A DNA stretch of 64,000 bases from Streptomyces sparsogenes. Lineage in GTDB: Bacteria > Actinomycetota > Actinomycetes > Streptomycetales > Streptomycetaceae. The stretch spans positions 82,568 through 146,567 of the forward strand of contig NZ_MAXF01000016.1 of NCBI RefSeq assembly GCF_001704635.1, given 5' to 3'. This document shows positions 34,671 to 43,460 of this stretch, piece by piece. Positions within the stretch are counted from its first letter, which is position 1. Every line of letters starts with the position of its first letter. Under the pieces are notes generated by a model. That model was not told the origin of the DNA. It searched no databases and saw nothing but the letters and a program-made list of their open reading frames with translations. The position numbers were made by a program, and so were the translations under genes.

Positions 34671-35489
34671 GTGCCGCTCCTCCCCGGGGCCCAGCCGTTC
34701 CGCCACGACGGCGGAGAGATCGGCGTCCTCGTCTGTCACGGCTTCACCGGCTCGCCCCAGTCGGTCCGCCCCTGGGCCGAGCACCTCGCGCGGCAGGGCC
34801 TGACGGTCTCGCTCCCGCTGCTGCCCGGCCACGGCACCCGCTGGCAGGATCTCGCGGTCACCAGCCGCGAGGACTGGTACGCCGAGGTGGACCGCGAGCT
34901 GCGCGCGCTCGCCGAGCGGTGCCGGCGGGTGTTCGTGTGCGGTCTGTCGATGGGCGGCGCGCTCGCCCTGCGCCTCGCCGCCCGGCACGGGGCGCGGGTC
35001 AGCGGGCTCGCCCTGGTCAACCCGGCCCACGGGATGCACGAGCGGGCCGCCGCGGCACTGCCGGTGCTGCGCCATCTGGTCCCGTCCGCCAAGGGCATCG
35101 TCAGCGACATCGCCAAGCCGGGCGTGCGGGAGACGGGCTACGACCGGGTGCCGCTGCACGGCGCGTACCAGCTGCGCCGGTTGCTGCGGGAAGTGGACGC
35201 GGAGCTGCCGCGGGTGACCCAGCCGCTGCTGCTGATGCACAGCGCGGTGGACCACGTGGTGCCGCCGGTCGACTCGGCGCGCATCCTCAGCCGGGTCTCG
35301 TCCCGGGACGTGACCGAGCTGGTGCTGGAACGCAGCTATCACGTGGCCACGCTGGACCATGACGCGGAACTCATCTTCGCCGAGACCCACGCGTTCATCA
35401 GCAGGGTCGCGGAGGGTATGACCGACAAGGACGGCGGGACGGACACGGGACTCGGAAAGGAGGGGGCGGCGGCCAGTGGCGGAGCGTGA
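34671..35489 (+). CDS. Alpha/beta hydrolase (esterase/lipase)
   Basis: 272 aa, GTG start. The alpha/beta hydrolase core has HGFTGSPQSVRPWAEHLA (oxyanion region), the nucleophile elbow GLSMGGAL, a catalytic Asp in HSAVDHVVPP and His in SYHVATLDHD. The family includes carboxylesterases and monoacylglycerol lipases (LIP3/BchO-like). Divergent from the acyltransferase gene. Its end overlaps the next gene by 14 bases. Confidence 0.88.
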   Translation: MPLLPGAQPFRHDGGEIGVLVCHGFTGSPQSVRPWAEHLARQGLTVSLPLLPGHGTRWQDLAVTSREDWYAEVDRELRALAERCRRVFVCGLSMGGALALRLAARHGARVSGLALVNPAHGMHERAAAALPVLRHLVPSAKGIVSDIAKPGVRETGYDRVPLHGAYQLRRLLREVDAELPRVTQPLLLMHSAVDHVVPPVDSARILSRVSSRDVTELVLERSYHVATLDHDAELIFAETHAFISRVAEGMTDKDGGTDTGLGKEGAAASGGA

Positions 35490-36135
35490 CCCGAACGAGA
35501 ACGAGGCAGGCGCGCGGGACGACGACGCCGCGTTCGCCGAGATCGTCGCGGCGTACGGCAAGGAGTCCCGGGAGCCCGACGGCTCGGTGCCCTGGCCCGA
35601 GGCCGAGGACCTCCCCGACGACGGCGACGGCCCGGAGCGCCGGGGCGCCCGGGGCGCCGGGAGCAGCGGCGCCGGGAACGACCGGCACGACGGAGACGGC
35701 GGGGACGGTGGGGACGACGGGGACGGGGAGGACGCCGAGCGCCGGTCCGAGCGGGACGGGGCCGGCCCGGCCGCCGTGGCCGGGACCGATCGGCCCGTCG
35801 GCAGCTTCATCGTGTACGCGCCGGGCGTCGGCCCCCGCGACTGGGAGCCCGCCGAGCCGTCCGACGACGACTTCGACGAGACCGACGAGGGCCACTTCGT
35901 CCCGCCCGAGCCGCCCCCGCTCCCCGAGAGCGACACCACCGCCCGCTTCGCCTGGCTGGGCGTCCTGGGCGGCCCCCTGCTGCTGCTCGGGGTGGTGCTG
36001 TTCCAGGTGGAGCTGACCTGGTGGATCACCACGCTGGGGGTGGGCGGCTTCCTGGGCGGCTTCACCACGCTGGTGCTGCGGATGAAGGACGACGACGAGG
36101 AGGACGACGACCCGGGGCGCGGCGCGGTCGTCTGA
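35476..36135 (+). CDS. Acidic membrane protein, unknown function
   Basis: 219 aa, GTG start with AGGAGG upstream, overlapping the hydrolase gene. Residues 1-150 are highly acidic and Gly/Asp-rich. Two hydrophobic helices (about residues 158-178 and 180-205) are followed by an Asp/Glu-rich C-terminus. Resembles conserved Streptomyces proteins of no known role. Coupling to the lipase suggests a joint function at the membrane. Confidence 0.75.
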   Translation: MAERDPNENEAGARDDDAAFAEIVAAYGKESREPDGSVPWPEAEDLPDDGDGPERRGARGAGSSGAGNDRHDGDGGDGGDDGDGEDAERRSERDGAGPAAVAGTDRPVGSFIVYAPGVGPRDWEPAEPSDDDFDETDEGHFVPPEPPPLPESDTTARFAWLGVLGGPLLLLGVVLFQVELTWWITTLGVGGFLGGFTTLVLRMKDDDEEDDDPGRGAVV

Positions 36136-36150
36136 GCGGTGCCGGAGCCC

Positions 36151-36933
36151 TTACCGCGGGCCGGGCTCCGGCCGCGGGAGGCGGAGGGCGGCCAGGACCG
36201 GGAGGTGGTCGGAGGCCGCCTTCAGGTCGGCGTCCGTGACCCCTGGCAGCCCGGCCGGCACCCCGCAGCCGAGGATCTCCACGCCCTCGGTCGCGAACAG
36301 CGCGTCGATGCGGCGCCGCGGCCGGCCCGGGGAGTAGGTGAACTCGCTGCCCCAGGGCCCCACCGCCCAGCCGTCGCGCAGCGGACCGGCCAGCCGCTGG
36401 AAGGCGGGGCCGTCGGGCACGTCGTTGATGTCCCCGGCCAGCACGGCGTACGGGACGTCCAGCGCGGCGAGGTGGTCGAGCACCATCCCGGCCTGGTCGT
36501 AGCGCTCGGCCGCGGCCAGGCTCAGATGACAGCTGACCACGCCGAGCCTGATGTCCCCCGCCCCCCGGTGGCCGCCGAAGCGCAGCACGGCGGTGGCCAG
36601 GCCGCGCCGGTGCAGGCCGGGGACGCGGGGCAGCAGGATGTCCTCGGTGCGCTCCACATGGGCGCGCAGCGAGGTCAGCAGCATCGGGCCGGTGGCGGTG
36701 GCGCCGCCGGTGGTGTGGACGAGGTCGGTCTCGCGGGCCAGCCAGGCGGCGGCCTTGCGCCAGCGGAAGAAGCGCGGCGCCTCCTGGACGCACACCACGT
36801 CGGGGGCGCAGGCCCGGATCACCCGGGCCAGCGCCTGCCGGTCGTCGCGCAGCGAGCGGATGTTGTAGCTGAGCACGCGCACCACCGCCGCGTCCTGAGC
36901 GGTGGCGGACGCCGGCAGGTCGGCCAGTACCAC
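36151..36933 (-). CDS. Endonuclease/exonuclease/phosphatase family protein
   Basis: 260 aa. Four-layer EEP-fold motifs are visible: VLSYNIRSLRDD (metal Asn), VVCVQEAPRF (metal Glu), VVSCHLSL, VLAGDINDVPD (catalytic Asp/Asn) and KAASDHLPVLAAL (catalytic Asp-His). Family members cleave DNA, inositol phosphates or sphingolipids; no signal peptide is seen, so the role is open. It precedes glkA in reverse order: glkA lies upstream on the same strand, 21 bases away. Confidence 0.85.
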   Translation of the reverse strand: MVLADLPASATAQDAAVVRVLSYNIRSLRDDRQALARVIRACAPDVVCVQEAPRFFRWRKAAAWLARETDLVHTTGGATATGPMLLTSLRAHVERTEDILLPRVPGLHRRGLATAVLRFGGHRGAGDIRLGVVSCHLSLAAAERYDQAGMVLDHLAALDVPYAVLAGDINDVPDGPAFQRLAGPLRDGWAVGPWGSEFTYSPGRPRRRIDALFATEGVEILGCGVPAGLPGVTDADLKAASDHLPVLAALRLPRPEPGPR

Positions 36934-36954
36934 GATCTCGTCCCCCCGTCCCGG

Positions 36955-37896
36955 TCAGCCCTGGCGGGCCAGGTCGGCGGCGCCGACGAGCCCGGCCTTG
37001 CCGCCGAGCTGGGCGGCGAGCACCTGGGCGTGCGGACGCCACTGATTGCCGACCAGCCAGCGGCGGAAGGACTTGCGGATCGGGTCGAGGACCAGGTCGC
37101 CCTCGTCGGACACGCCGCCGCCGACGATGAACGCCGAGGGGTCGAAGAGCGAGGCGAGGTCGGCCAGGCCGGCGCCGGCCCAGCGGGCCAGCTCGCGGAA
37201 GGAGTCGATGGCGACCGGGTCGCCCTGGCGGGCGGCGTCGCTGATGTGCTTGCCCTGGATGCCCTCGGGGGTGCCGTCGCCGAGGCCGAGGAGCACCTGG
37301 GCGTTCTCCGGGGTGGCGTTGGCGCGCTGCTTGGCGTAGCGGACCAGGGCGCGGCCGGAGGCGTACTGCTCCCAGCAGCCCTGGCTGCCGCAGCCGCACA
37401 GCAGCCCGTCCGGGACGACGCGGATGTGGCCGAACTCGGCCGCGACGCCGAACCGGCCGCGGTGCAGCTTGCCGCCGATGATGATGCCGCCGCCGAGGCC
37501 GGTGCCGAGTGTGATGCACACGACGTCGTCATGGCCCTGGCCGGCGCCGAAGCGGTACTCGCCCCACGCGGCCGCGTTGGCGTCGTTCTCGACGACGACG
37601 GGCAGGCCCACGCGCTGCTCGACCTTGTCCTTGAGCGCCTCGTGACGCCAGTTGATGTTGGGCGCGAAGAGGACCGTGGCGCGCTTGTCGTCCACGTATC
37701 CGGCCGCGCCGATGCCGACGGCCTCGATGTCATGGCCGGTGCTGACCGTGCGCACCGCGTCCGCGATGGCGTCGACGACCCCCTCGGGAGTGCGCGGGGT
37801 CGGCACCTTGCACGTCTCGAGAATCGAGCCCTCTTCGTCGACCACGCCAGCTGCGATCTTCGTGCCGCCGATGTCGACGCCGATGGTGAGTCCCAT
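36955..37896 (-). CDS. glkA: Glucokinase (ROK family)
   Basis: 313 aa from ATG 37896 (MGLTIGVDIGGTK). Phosphorylates glucose and, in Streptomyces coelicolor, is central to carbon catabolite repression. ROK features: DIGGTKIAAGV, NDANAAAWGEYRFGAGQG, TLGTGLGGGIIIGG, the zinc-binding segment GLLCGCGSQGCWEQY and the C-terminal FIVGGGVSDEG. Sequence agrees closely with remembered GlkA (SCO2126), and the next gene upstream matches SCO2127. Confidence 0.96.
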   Translation of the reverse strand: MGLTIGVDIGGTKIAAGVVDEEGSILETCKVPTPRTPEGVVDAIADAVRTVSTGHDIEAVGIGAAGYVDDKRATVLFAPNINWRHEALKDKVEQRVGLPVVVENDANAAAWGEYRFGAGQGHDDVVCITLGTGLGGGIIIGGKLHRGRFGVAAEFGHIRVVPDGLLCGCGSQGCWEQYASGRALVRYAKQRANATPENAQVLLGLGDGTPEGIQGKHISDAARQGDPVAIDSFRELARWAGAGLADLASLFDPSAFIVGGGVSDEGDLVLDPIRKSFRRWLVGNQWRPHAQVLAAQLGGKAGLVGAADLARQG

Positions 37897-37953
37897 GTGT
37901 CCCTCAGTTATGTGGTCGAACCCCGCCGAGCACAACGGTACCGGAGATGGGGC

Positions 37954-38442
37954 TCAGTCGAGGTCGATGTGTTCACTACTCGAAGACTCGCCGCCCTTGT
38001 CCGGGCCGTCCTCGTGCGTGCCGTCGGCGCCCTCGGCGCCCCGCGTCCAGCGCTGCTCCTGGCCCAGAACTGCCGCCCGGTAGGCGGCGAGAAGCTCGCT
38101 GCCCGCGGTGGCGAGATGGTCGAAGACCTCGGGGTTCCGCTCGATGACCGGCTCGACGGCCGACTTCGCCTGTGCGATCAAGTGTTGTACGGCGCCGTGC
38201 ACGGCCGTCCCGGCCAGCGGTCCCTGGGGCCCGGCGAACCGGTCGGCGATGGCCTCGGCCAGCTTGCGCAGTTCCTCGGCGGCGCTGCCCGGCTGCTCCT
38301 GGCCGCCCTCCTGGGACCGGCGGCGGGCGCGCTCCGCGGCGAGGTCCTCGGCGCAGGCCCGCTCCCAGGCGTCGGGGTCGATGTCGGTGACCGGGACCTC
38401 GTCGACCGGGGGTTCGGCGGGGCGCTCGGTGGCGTCGCTCAT
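37954..38442 (-). CDS. SCO2127-type protein upstream of glkA (DUF5304)
   Basis: 162 aa from ATG 38442, with AGGAG upstream; an in-frame start at 38487 is weaker. Acidic N- and C-termini flank a predicted amphipathic helical core. In S. coelicolor the SCO2127 gene immediately precedes glkA and has been implicated in glucose transport and repression. Here it is separated from glkA by 57 bases on the same strand, suggesting co-transcription. Molecular function unknown. Confidence 0.8.
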   Translation of the reverse strand: MSDATERPAEPPVDEVPVTDIDPDAWERACAEDLAAERARRRSQEGGQEQPGSAAEELRKLAEAIADRFAGPQGPLAGTAVHGAVQHLIAQAKSAVEPVIERNPEVFDHLATAGSELLAAYRAAVLGQEQRWTRGAEGADGTHEDGPDKGGESSSSEHIDLD

Positions 38443-38543
38443 GGCGGGCTCCTGCGGCGGGGTGACTGGCCGCCCGGGGGCGTTCATCCGGGCTTACTCC
38501 CGACGTTACCGGAACGCCGAGGCGAGAAAAGGGGCTGGAGGCG

Positions 38544-39911
38544 TCACAGGCCCCTGGGCCACAGTTCGGGGTCCGGGGCGAAGCGGACGTGGAGGCTGCC
38601 GTCGCGCAGCCCGGCGCCGGAGACGGTGCAGCGGCGCAGGGCGGACGGCAGCGGCAGGACGCGGTGGAACGGGCCGACGGTGATGATGAGTTCGTCGCCG
38701 CGGCGTACCAGGCCGAGGGTGTCCCGGTCGGCGCCGGGCAGCGGCAGCCGCCACACCAGCACCCCTTCGTCGGCGAGCCGGTCCTCGACCGTCCACGGCT
38801 CGGCGGCCGGGCGGTCCGGGCGCGGCCCGGGGGCGCCGGCCGGGCCGGCGAGGGCGGCGAGCCCGGTGGCGGGGCCGCCGCCGTGGGCCGCGCCGCCCGC
38901 CTCGGCCGGGCCCCCCGTTTCGCCGGGGCCGACCGCCCCGCCCAGGCCCTCCGCCTCGCCCGGGTCGCCCGCCTCGATCGGGTCGCGGCCCAGGTGCGGC
39001 AGCTCGCGCACCGGGACCTCGGGGGCCCACTCGCCGTGCAGCTCCTTGAGCGCGGCCTGCTGCCGGCCGGACAGCGCCGCGAGCCAGGGGTCGGCGGCGC
39101 CGGTGGGCAGCAGCCGGTTGGCGACCACGGCCTCCACCCGGCAGCCGTACAGCGCGAGTCCGGCGCGGGCGGTGCGCAGCGCCCGGTCGGCGAGCGGCCC
39201 GGGCTCCACCACCAGCCGTACGGTGGTGGCCTCGGACTCGATCAGGGCCTGGACGGCGGCCAGCTCCCGCTCCCAGCGCTCGGCCGTCTCGTACAGCTTC
39301 TGCGCGGGCATCGGCACCCCGGCGAGCTGCGCGAGCATCGGCCGCAGGGCGCGCGCCGCCTGCCGCTCGGCGGGCAGCAGCCGCCGCAGATAGCGGCGCA
39401 GCTGTTCGGGCAGGGCGAGGACGGCGACGGTGTCCGGGGCGGGCGGCATGTCGACGACCAGGACGTCCCAGCCGGCCGGGACGTCCCAGCCGGCCACGGC
39501 GGGGCCCGCGTCATGGGCGGCGCGCAGCGCGCGCAGCAGCGCGAAGGCCTCCGTGCCGGGCAGGCCGGTCAGCTCCTCGGGGTCCAGCGGGGCGGCGCCG
39601 AGCATGTCCAGCGCGCCATGGCCGCGCTCCTGGAGGACGGTCAGCTCGCCACGGAACCAGTCGTCGGCGGCGACGCGCGCGGCCCACAGCCCGGGAGCCG
39701 CCTCGACCGGCGGGGACCACGGCAGCCGCCGGGCGGCCGGCGCGGCGGCGGGCCGGGGCGCGGGGATGCCCAGCAGCGCCTCGGGGGTGCCGTCGCGGTC
39801 GGCGGTGAGCAGCAGGGCGCGCCGCCCCTCGCGGGCCGCGGCGAGCGCGGTCGCGGCGGCGACGGTGGTGCGGCCCGCGCCGCCGGTACCGGTGACGAGG
39901 ACCGTACGCAT
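38544..39911 (-). CDS. ArsA/GET3-like ATPase with Arg in Walker A
   Basis: 455 aa from ATG 39911; the frame runs on upstream but antisense to other genes. The deviant Walker A loop GTGGAGRTT replaces the invariant ArsA Lys with Arg. Switch-like segments VVDMPPAPDTVAVLALPEQL and VVANRLLP follow. A Gly/Glu/Ala/Pro-rich linker near residue 340 precedes a small beta-rich C-terminal domain (SLHVRF). In M. tuberculosis the syntenic pair Rv2184c (ATPase) - Rv2185c (SRPBCC) has the same order. Its own arsenic role is unlikely. Confidence 0.82.
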   Translation of the reverse strand: MRTVLVTGTGGAGRTTVAAATALAAAREGRRALLLTADRDGTPEALLGIPAPRPAAAPAARRLPWSPPVEAAPGLWAARVAADDWFRGELTVLQERGHGALDMLGAAPLDPEELTGLPGTEAFALLRALRAAHDAGPAVAGWDVPAGWDVLVVDMPPAPDTVAVLALPEQLRRYLRRLLPAERQAARALRPMLAQLAGVPMPAQKLYETAERWERELAAVQALIESEATTVRLVVEPGPLADRALRTARAGLALYGCRVEAVVANRLLPTGAADPWLAALSGRQQAALKELHGEWAPEVPVRELPHLGRDPIEAGDPGEAEGLGGAVGPGETGGPAEAGGAAHGGGPATGLAALAGPAGAPGPRPDRPAAEPWTVEDRLADEGVLVWRLPLPGADRDTLGLVRRGDELIITVGPFHRVLPLPSALRRCTVSGAGLRDGSLHVRFAPDPELWPRGL

Positions 39912-40042
39912 GTGAAGGAGCCTCCGGGCAGGGTGGGGCGTGTCTTCCCGACGGTAGCGGGATCGGCGGCGCTCGCGGTCGCGCCCGCGCCGAGGGGTGG
40001 GTGGCCGGGGGCCTCGGGCCCGGTCGGGCCCGTTCGATACGG

Positions 40043-40486
40043 CTAGGCGGCGCTCTCCACGCGCTTCTTCAGGCCGGCCAGGGCGCGGTCGATGATGACC
40101 TTCTCGGCCTTGCGCTTGATCATGCCGAGCATCGGGATCTTGACGTCGACGGTGAGCTGGTAGGTGACCTCGGTGCGCTTGCCGCCGTCGAGGGGGGCCA
40201 GCCGGTACGAGCCGTCGAGGGAGCGGAGCATCTGGGACTTCACCAGGGACCAGCTGACCTGGTTGTCCCCTGTCCAGGTGTACGCCAGGGTGTAGTCGTC
40301 CTTGATCGCCCCGGCGTCGAGCAGCATCCGCACCTTCTCGGCGCGCCCCTGGTCGTCCTTGGTGAGGACGTCGGCCTCCTTCACCTCTCCGGACCATTCC
40401 GGGTAGCGGTCGAAGTCGGCGATCACCTCCATCACGTCGGCCGGTGCCGCCTCGATCGTGATGCTCGAGCTGGTGTGTTCCGCCAT
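40043..40486 (-). CDS. SRPBCC / polyketide-cyclase-like protein
   Basis: 147 aa ligand-binding fold opening with SITIEAAPADVMEVIADFDRYPEWSGEV, a hallmark of the polyketide cyclase/dehydrase family (COG2867 type), and ending in a long helix rich in Lys and Arg. Counterpart of M. tuberculosis Rv2185c (TB16.3). Directly precedes, on the same strand, the ArsA-like ATPase gene. Suggested lipid or quinone carrier role is inference. Confidence 0.88.
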   Translation of the reverse strand: MAEHTSSSITIEAAPADVMEVIADFDRYPEWSGEVKEADVLTKDDQGRAEKVRMLLDAGAIKDDYTLAYTWTGDNQVSWSLVKSQMLRSLDGSYRLAPLDGGKRTEVTYQLTVDVKIPMLGMIKRKAEKVIIDRALAGLKKRVESAA

Positions 40487-40578
40487 CGCCGTGGTCCTTC
40501 GGTATTGGTCGGTGTTGATCCGCGTTGTTTCGCCGCTCTCTGCCGCTGAAGGCTACCGCGCGCGACTCACCGCTCGAC

Positions 40579-41340
40579 TCACCACTCCAGGGTCCAGGGG
40601 GTCCCGGTCGAGGCGAAGTGTCCGACGTTGACGCACTCGGTGGCGCCGATGCGCATCCGGCGGGCGAGTGGCTGGTGGACATGGCCGAAGAGGGCGTACT
40701 TGGGCCGGGTGGCGCGGATGGCGTCGAGGAGGGCGGCGCTGCCCCGCTCGAAGCGGCGGGCGACGGTGTCGTAGCACAGCTCGGGGGTGTCGGGCGGTAT
40801 GTGGGTGCACAACACGTCGACCTCGCCGAGCGCCGCGATCTTCGCGGCGTAGACCTCGTCGTCGATCTCGTACGGCGTGCGCATCGGGGTGCGCAGCCCG
40901 CCGCCGACGAAGCCGAAGACCAGGCCGCCGATCTCGGCCCGCCCGCCGTCCAGGACGGTGGTGCCGGGGCGGGCGTACTCGGGCCACAGCCTCGGGATGT
41001 CGACATTGCCGTAGGTGGCGTAGGTGGGGGTGGGGAAGGCCGCGAAGAGTTCGGCGTACTGGCGGCGTACCGCGGACTCGATGGCGGCCTCGCGGTCCAT
41101 CCCGTCCCACAGCCGGTTGCCGAACTCGCGGGCCTCCTGGAACCGGCGGGCGGTGCGCAGCTCGACGATGCGGTGGGCGTTCTCGACGCCGAACAGGTCG
41201 GGGAAGATGCCGCGGGAGTGGTCGGCGTAGTCCAGGAAGAGGACCAGGTCGCCGAGGCAGATCAGGGCGTCCGCCCCGTCGCCCGCCGTCCTGAGGTCCC
41301 GGCTGTTGCCGTGCACGTCGCTGACCACGTGAACTCGCAT
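40579..41340 (-). CDS. Metallophosphoesterase (calcineurin-like)
   Basis: 253 aa from ATG 41340. Metal-ligand motifs: VVSDVHGN, CLGDLVLFLDY, YGNVD, a THIPP motif and a closing GHVHQP. The YGN-D substitution of the usual GNHD is a small deviation. Family members hydrolyse phosphomonoesters or diesters; cytoplasmic, no signal seen. Single gene between the SRPBCC and acyl-CoA synthetase genes, divergent from the latter. Confidence 0.85.
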   Translation of the reverse strand: MRVHVVSDVHGNSRDLRTAGDGADALICLGDLVLFLDYADHSRGIFPDLFGVENAHRIVELRTARRFQEAREFGNRLWDGMDREAAIESAVRRQYAELFAAFPTPTYATYGNVDIPRLWPEYARPGTTVLDGGRAEIGGLVFGFVGGGLRTPMRTPYEIDDEVYAAKIAALGEVDVLCTHIPPDTPELCYDTVARRFERGSAALLDAIRATRPKYALFGHVHQPLARRMRIGATECVNVGHFASTGTPWTLEW

Positions 41341-41592
41341 GGCGGTCAGCCTAGACCCGGCCCGCCCGCCCGTCCGGCACGGCCCCCGCACCACCCCGCC
41401 GCCACCTGCGGTTACTTCCGGGTCCCGGGCGGGGTCGACTAGTCTGCGGCCAGTACGAGAGCGGTGTGTGACGCAGCGAACATCTGGGAGCGCCCCCTAT
41501 CCCAGACGGCATACCCATCGGTAACGTCCGGGCAGTCCATCACCCCCCATTGCCCGTGTAGCGGCGCCGGCGCCCGACGAGGAGCAGCAGTC

Positions 41593-43392
41593 TTGCGCGA
41601 GTTCAGCCTTCCGGCCCTGTACGAGGTTCCGGCCGACGGGAATCTGACCGACCTCATCCGGCGCAACGCCACCCACCACCCCGAGGTCGCGGTGGTCGGC
41701 CGGAAGGTCGACGGTCAGTGGCGGGACGTGACCGCCGTCGAGTTCCTCGCGGAGGTGCGGGCCGCGGCGAAGGGGCTGATCGCGGCCGGGGTGGAGCCGG
41801 GCGACCGGGTGGGGCTGATGTCCCGCACCCGCTACGAGTGGACGCTGCTGGACTTCGCCATCTGGAGCGCGGGCGCGGTGACGGTGCCGGTCTACGAGAC
41901 CAGCTCCCCCGAGCAGACGCAGTGGATCCTCGGCGACTCGGGCGCGGTGGCCGCCGTGGTGGAGACCGCCGCGCACGAGGCCGCCGTCGAGTCCGTACGG
42001 GACACCCTGCCGGCGCTCGCGAACCTCTGGCGGATCGAGGGCGGCGGGGCGGTGGAGACCCTGCGGAAGCTGGGCGCGGACATCGCGGACGAGGTGGTGG
42101 ACGAGCGCAGCGCCATCGCGAACGCCGACTCCCCCGCCACCATCGTCTACACCTCGGGCACCACCGGGCGCCCCAAGGGCTGTGTGCTCACCCACCGCAG
42201 CTTCTTCGCGGAGTGCGGCAACGTGGTGGCGCGCCTGAAGCCGATGTTCGTGACCGGCGAGTCGTCGGTGCTGCTGTTCCTGCCCGAGGCGCACGTCCTC
42301 GGGCGGCTGGTGGAGATCGCGGCGGCGCTGGCGCCGATCAAGCTGGGTCATGTGCCGGACATCAAGACGCTCACCGATGAACTCGCCTCGTTCCGGCCGA
42401 CGTTGGTGCTGGGCGTGCCGCGCGTCTTCGAGAAGGTGTACAACTCGGCGCGGGCCAGGGCGCAGGCCGACGGCAAGGGCAAGATCTTCGACAGGGCGGC
42501 CGAGACCGCCATCGCCTACAGCAAGGCGCTGGACACCCCCGGCGGTCCGTCCTTCGGCCTCAGGATCAGGCACCGGATCTTCGACCGGCTGGTCTACGGC
42601 AAGCTGCGGGCCGCGCTGGGCGGCCGGGCCACCCACGCGATCTCCGGCGGCGCCCCGCTGGGCGCCCGGCTGGGCCACTTCTACCGGGGCATCGGCTTCA
42701 CGGTGCTGGAGGGCTACGGGCTGACGGAGTCCTGCGCGGCGACCACCTTCAACCCGTGGGACCGGCAGAAGATCGGCTCGGTGGGCCAGCCGATGCCGGG
42801 CACGGTGGTGCGTATCGCGGACGACGGCGAGGTGCTGCTGCACGGCGACCACCTGTTCACCGAGTACTGGAACAACAAGGCGGCGACGGCGGAGGCGCTG
42901 TCCGACGGCTGGTTCCACACCGGTGACGTGGGCACGCTCGACGAGGACGGCTATCTCACCATCACCGGCCGCAAGAAGGAGATCATCATCACCGCGGGCG
43001 GGAAGAACGTGGCCCCGGCGGTGATCGAGGACCGGATCCGGGCGCACGCCCTGGTGGCCGAGTGCATGGTGGTCGGCGACGGCCGCCCCTTCGTCGGCGC
43101 GCTGGTCACCGTCGACGAGGAGTTCCTGCCCCGCTGGCTGGCCGAGCGCGGCAAGCCGGCCGGGGCCACGGTGGCGGAGCTGCGGGAGGACCCCGATCTG
43201 CTGGCCGAGATCCAGCGGGCGGTGGACGACGGGAACGCGGCGGTCTCCAAGGCGGAGTCGGTGCGCAAGTTCCGCATCCTCACCACGCAGTTCACCGAGG
43301 ACGGCGGGCATGTCACGCCGTCGCTGAAGCTCAAGCGGAACGTGGTGGCCAAGGACTTCGCGGCCGAGATCGAGGCCCTCTACCAGGGCTGA
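41593..43392 (+). CDS. fadD: Long-chain acyl-CoA synthetase (FadD15-like)
   Basis: 599 aa from TTG 41593 with GAGGAG eight bases before; the longer frame from 41464 is Cys/Pro-rich and unlikely. ATP/AMP motif TIVYTSGTTGRPKGC, linker LEGYGLTESCAATTFN, a GWFHTGDVG segment, GRKKEIIITAGGKNVAP and a C-terminal Lys near SLKLKRNVV. Activates long-chain fatty acids by adenylation and thioesterification. In M. tuberculosis the FadD15 gene (Rv2187) sits beside pimB (Rv2188c), as here. Confidence 0.94.
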   Translation: MREFSLPALYEVPADGNLTDLIRRNATHHPEVAVVGRKVDGQWRDVTAVEFLAEVRAAAKGLIAAGVEPGDRVGLMSRTRYEWTLLDFAIWSAGAVTVPVYETSSPEQTQWILGDSGAVAAVVETAAHEAAVESVRDTLPALANLWRIEGGGAVETLRKLGADIADEVVDERSAIANADSPATIVYTSGTTGRPKGCVLTHRSFFAECGNVVARLKPMFVTGESSVLLFLPEAHVLGRLVEIAAALAPIKLGHVPDIKTLTDELASFRPTLVLGVPRVFEKVYNSARARAQADGKGKIFDRAAETAIAYSKALDTPGGPSFGLRIRHRIFDRLVYGKLRAALGGRATHAISGGAPLGARLGHFYRGIGFTVLEGYGLTESCAATTFNPWDRQKIGSVGQPMPGTVVRIADDGEVLLHGDHLFTEYWNNKAATAEALSDGWFHTGDVGTLDEDGYLTITGRKKEIIITAGGKNVAPAVIEDRIRAHALVAECMVVGDGRPFVGALVTVDEEFLPRWLAERGKPAGATVAELREDPDLLAEIQRAVDDGNAAVSKAESVRKFRILTTQFTEDGGHVTPSLKLKRNVVAKDFAAEIEALYQG

Positions 43393-43404
43393 CGGCCCCG
43401 TCCC

Positions 43405-43439
43405 CGGCCGGCCTCGTCCCTGGGGCCCCCGGCCGGCCG
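43405..43439. terminator. Possible hairpin between fadD and pimB
   Basis: Nine-base arms CGGCCGGCC / GGCCGGCCG (43405-43413, 43431-43439) with a 17-base loop between convergent stops. Confidence 0.4.
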
Positions 43440-43460
43440 CGCCCCGGGGTCACTCACCGG

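Noticed and set aside
41464..41592. N-terminal extension of the acyl-CoA synthetase
   Set aside because: The extra 43 residues are Cys/Pro-rich and unlike FadD; the TTG at 41593 has a good ribosome site.
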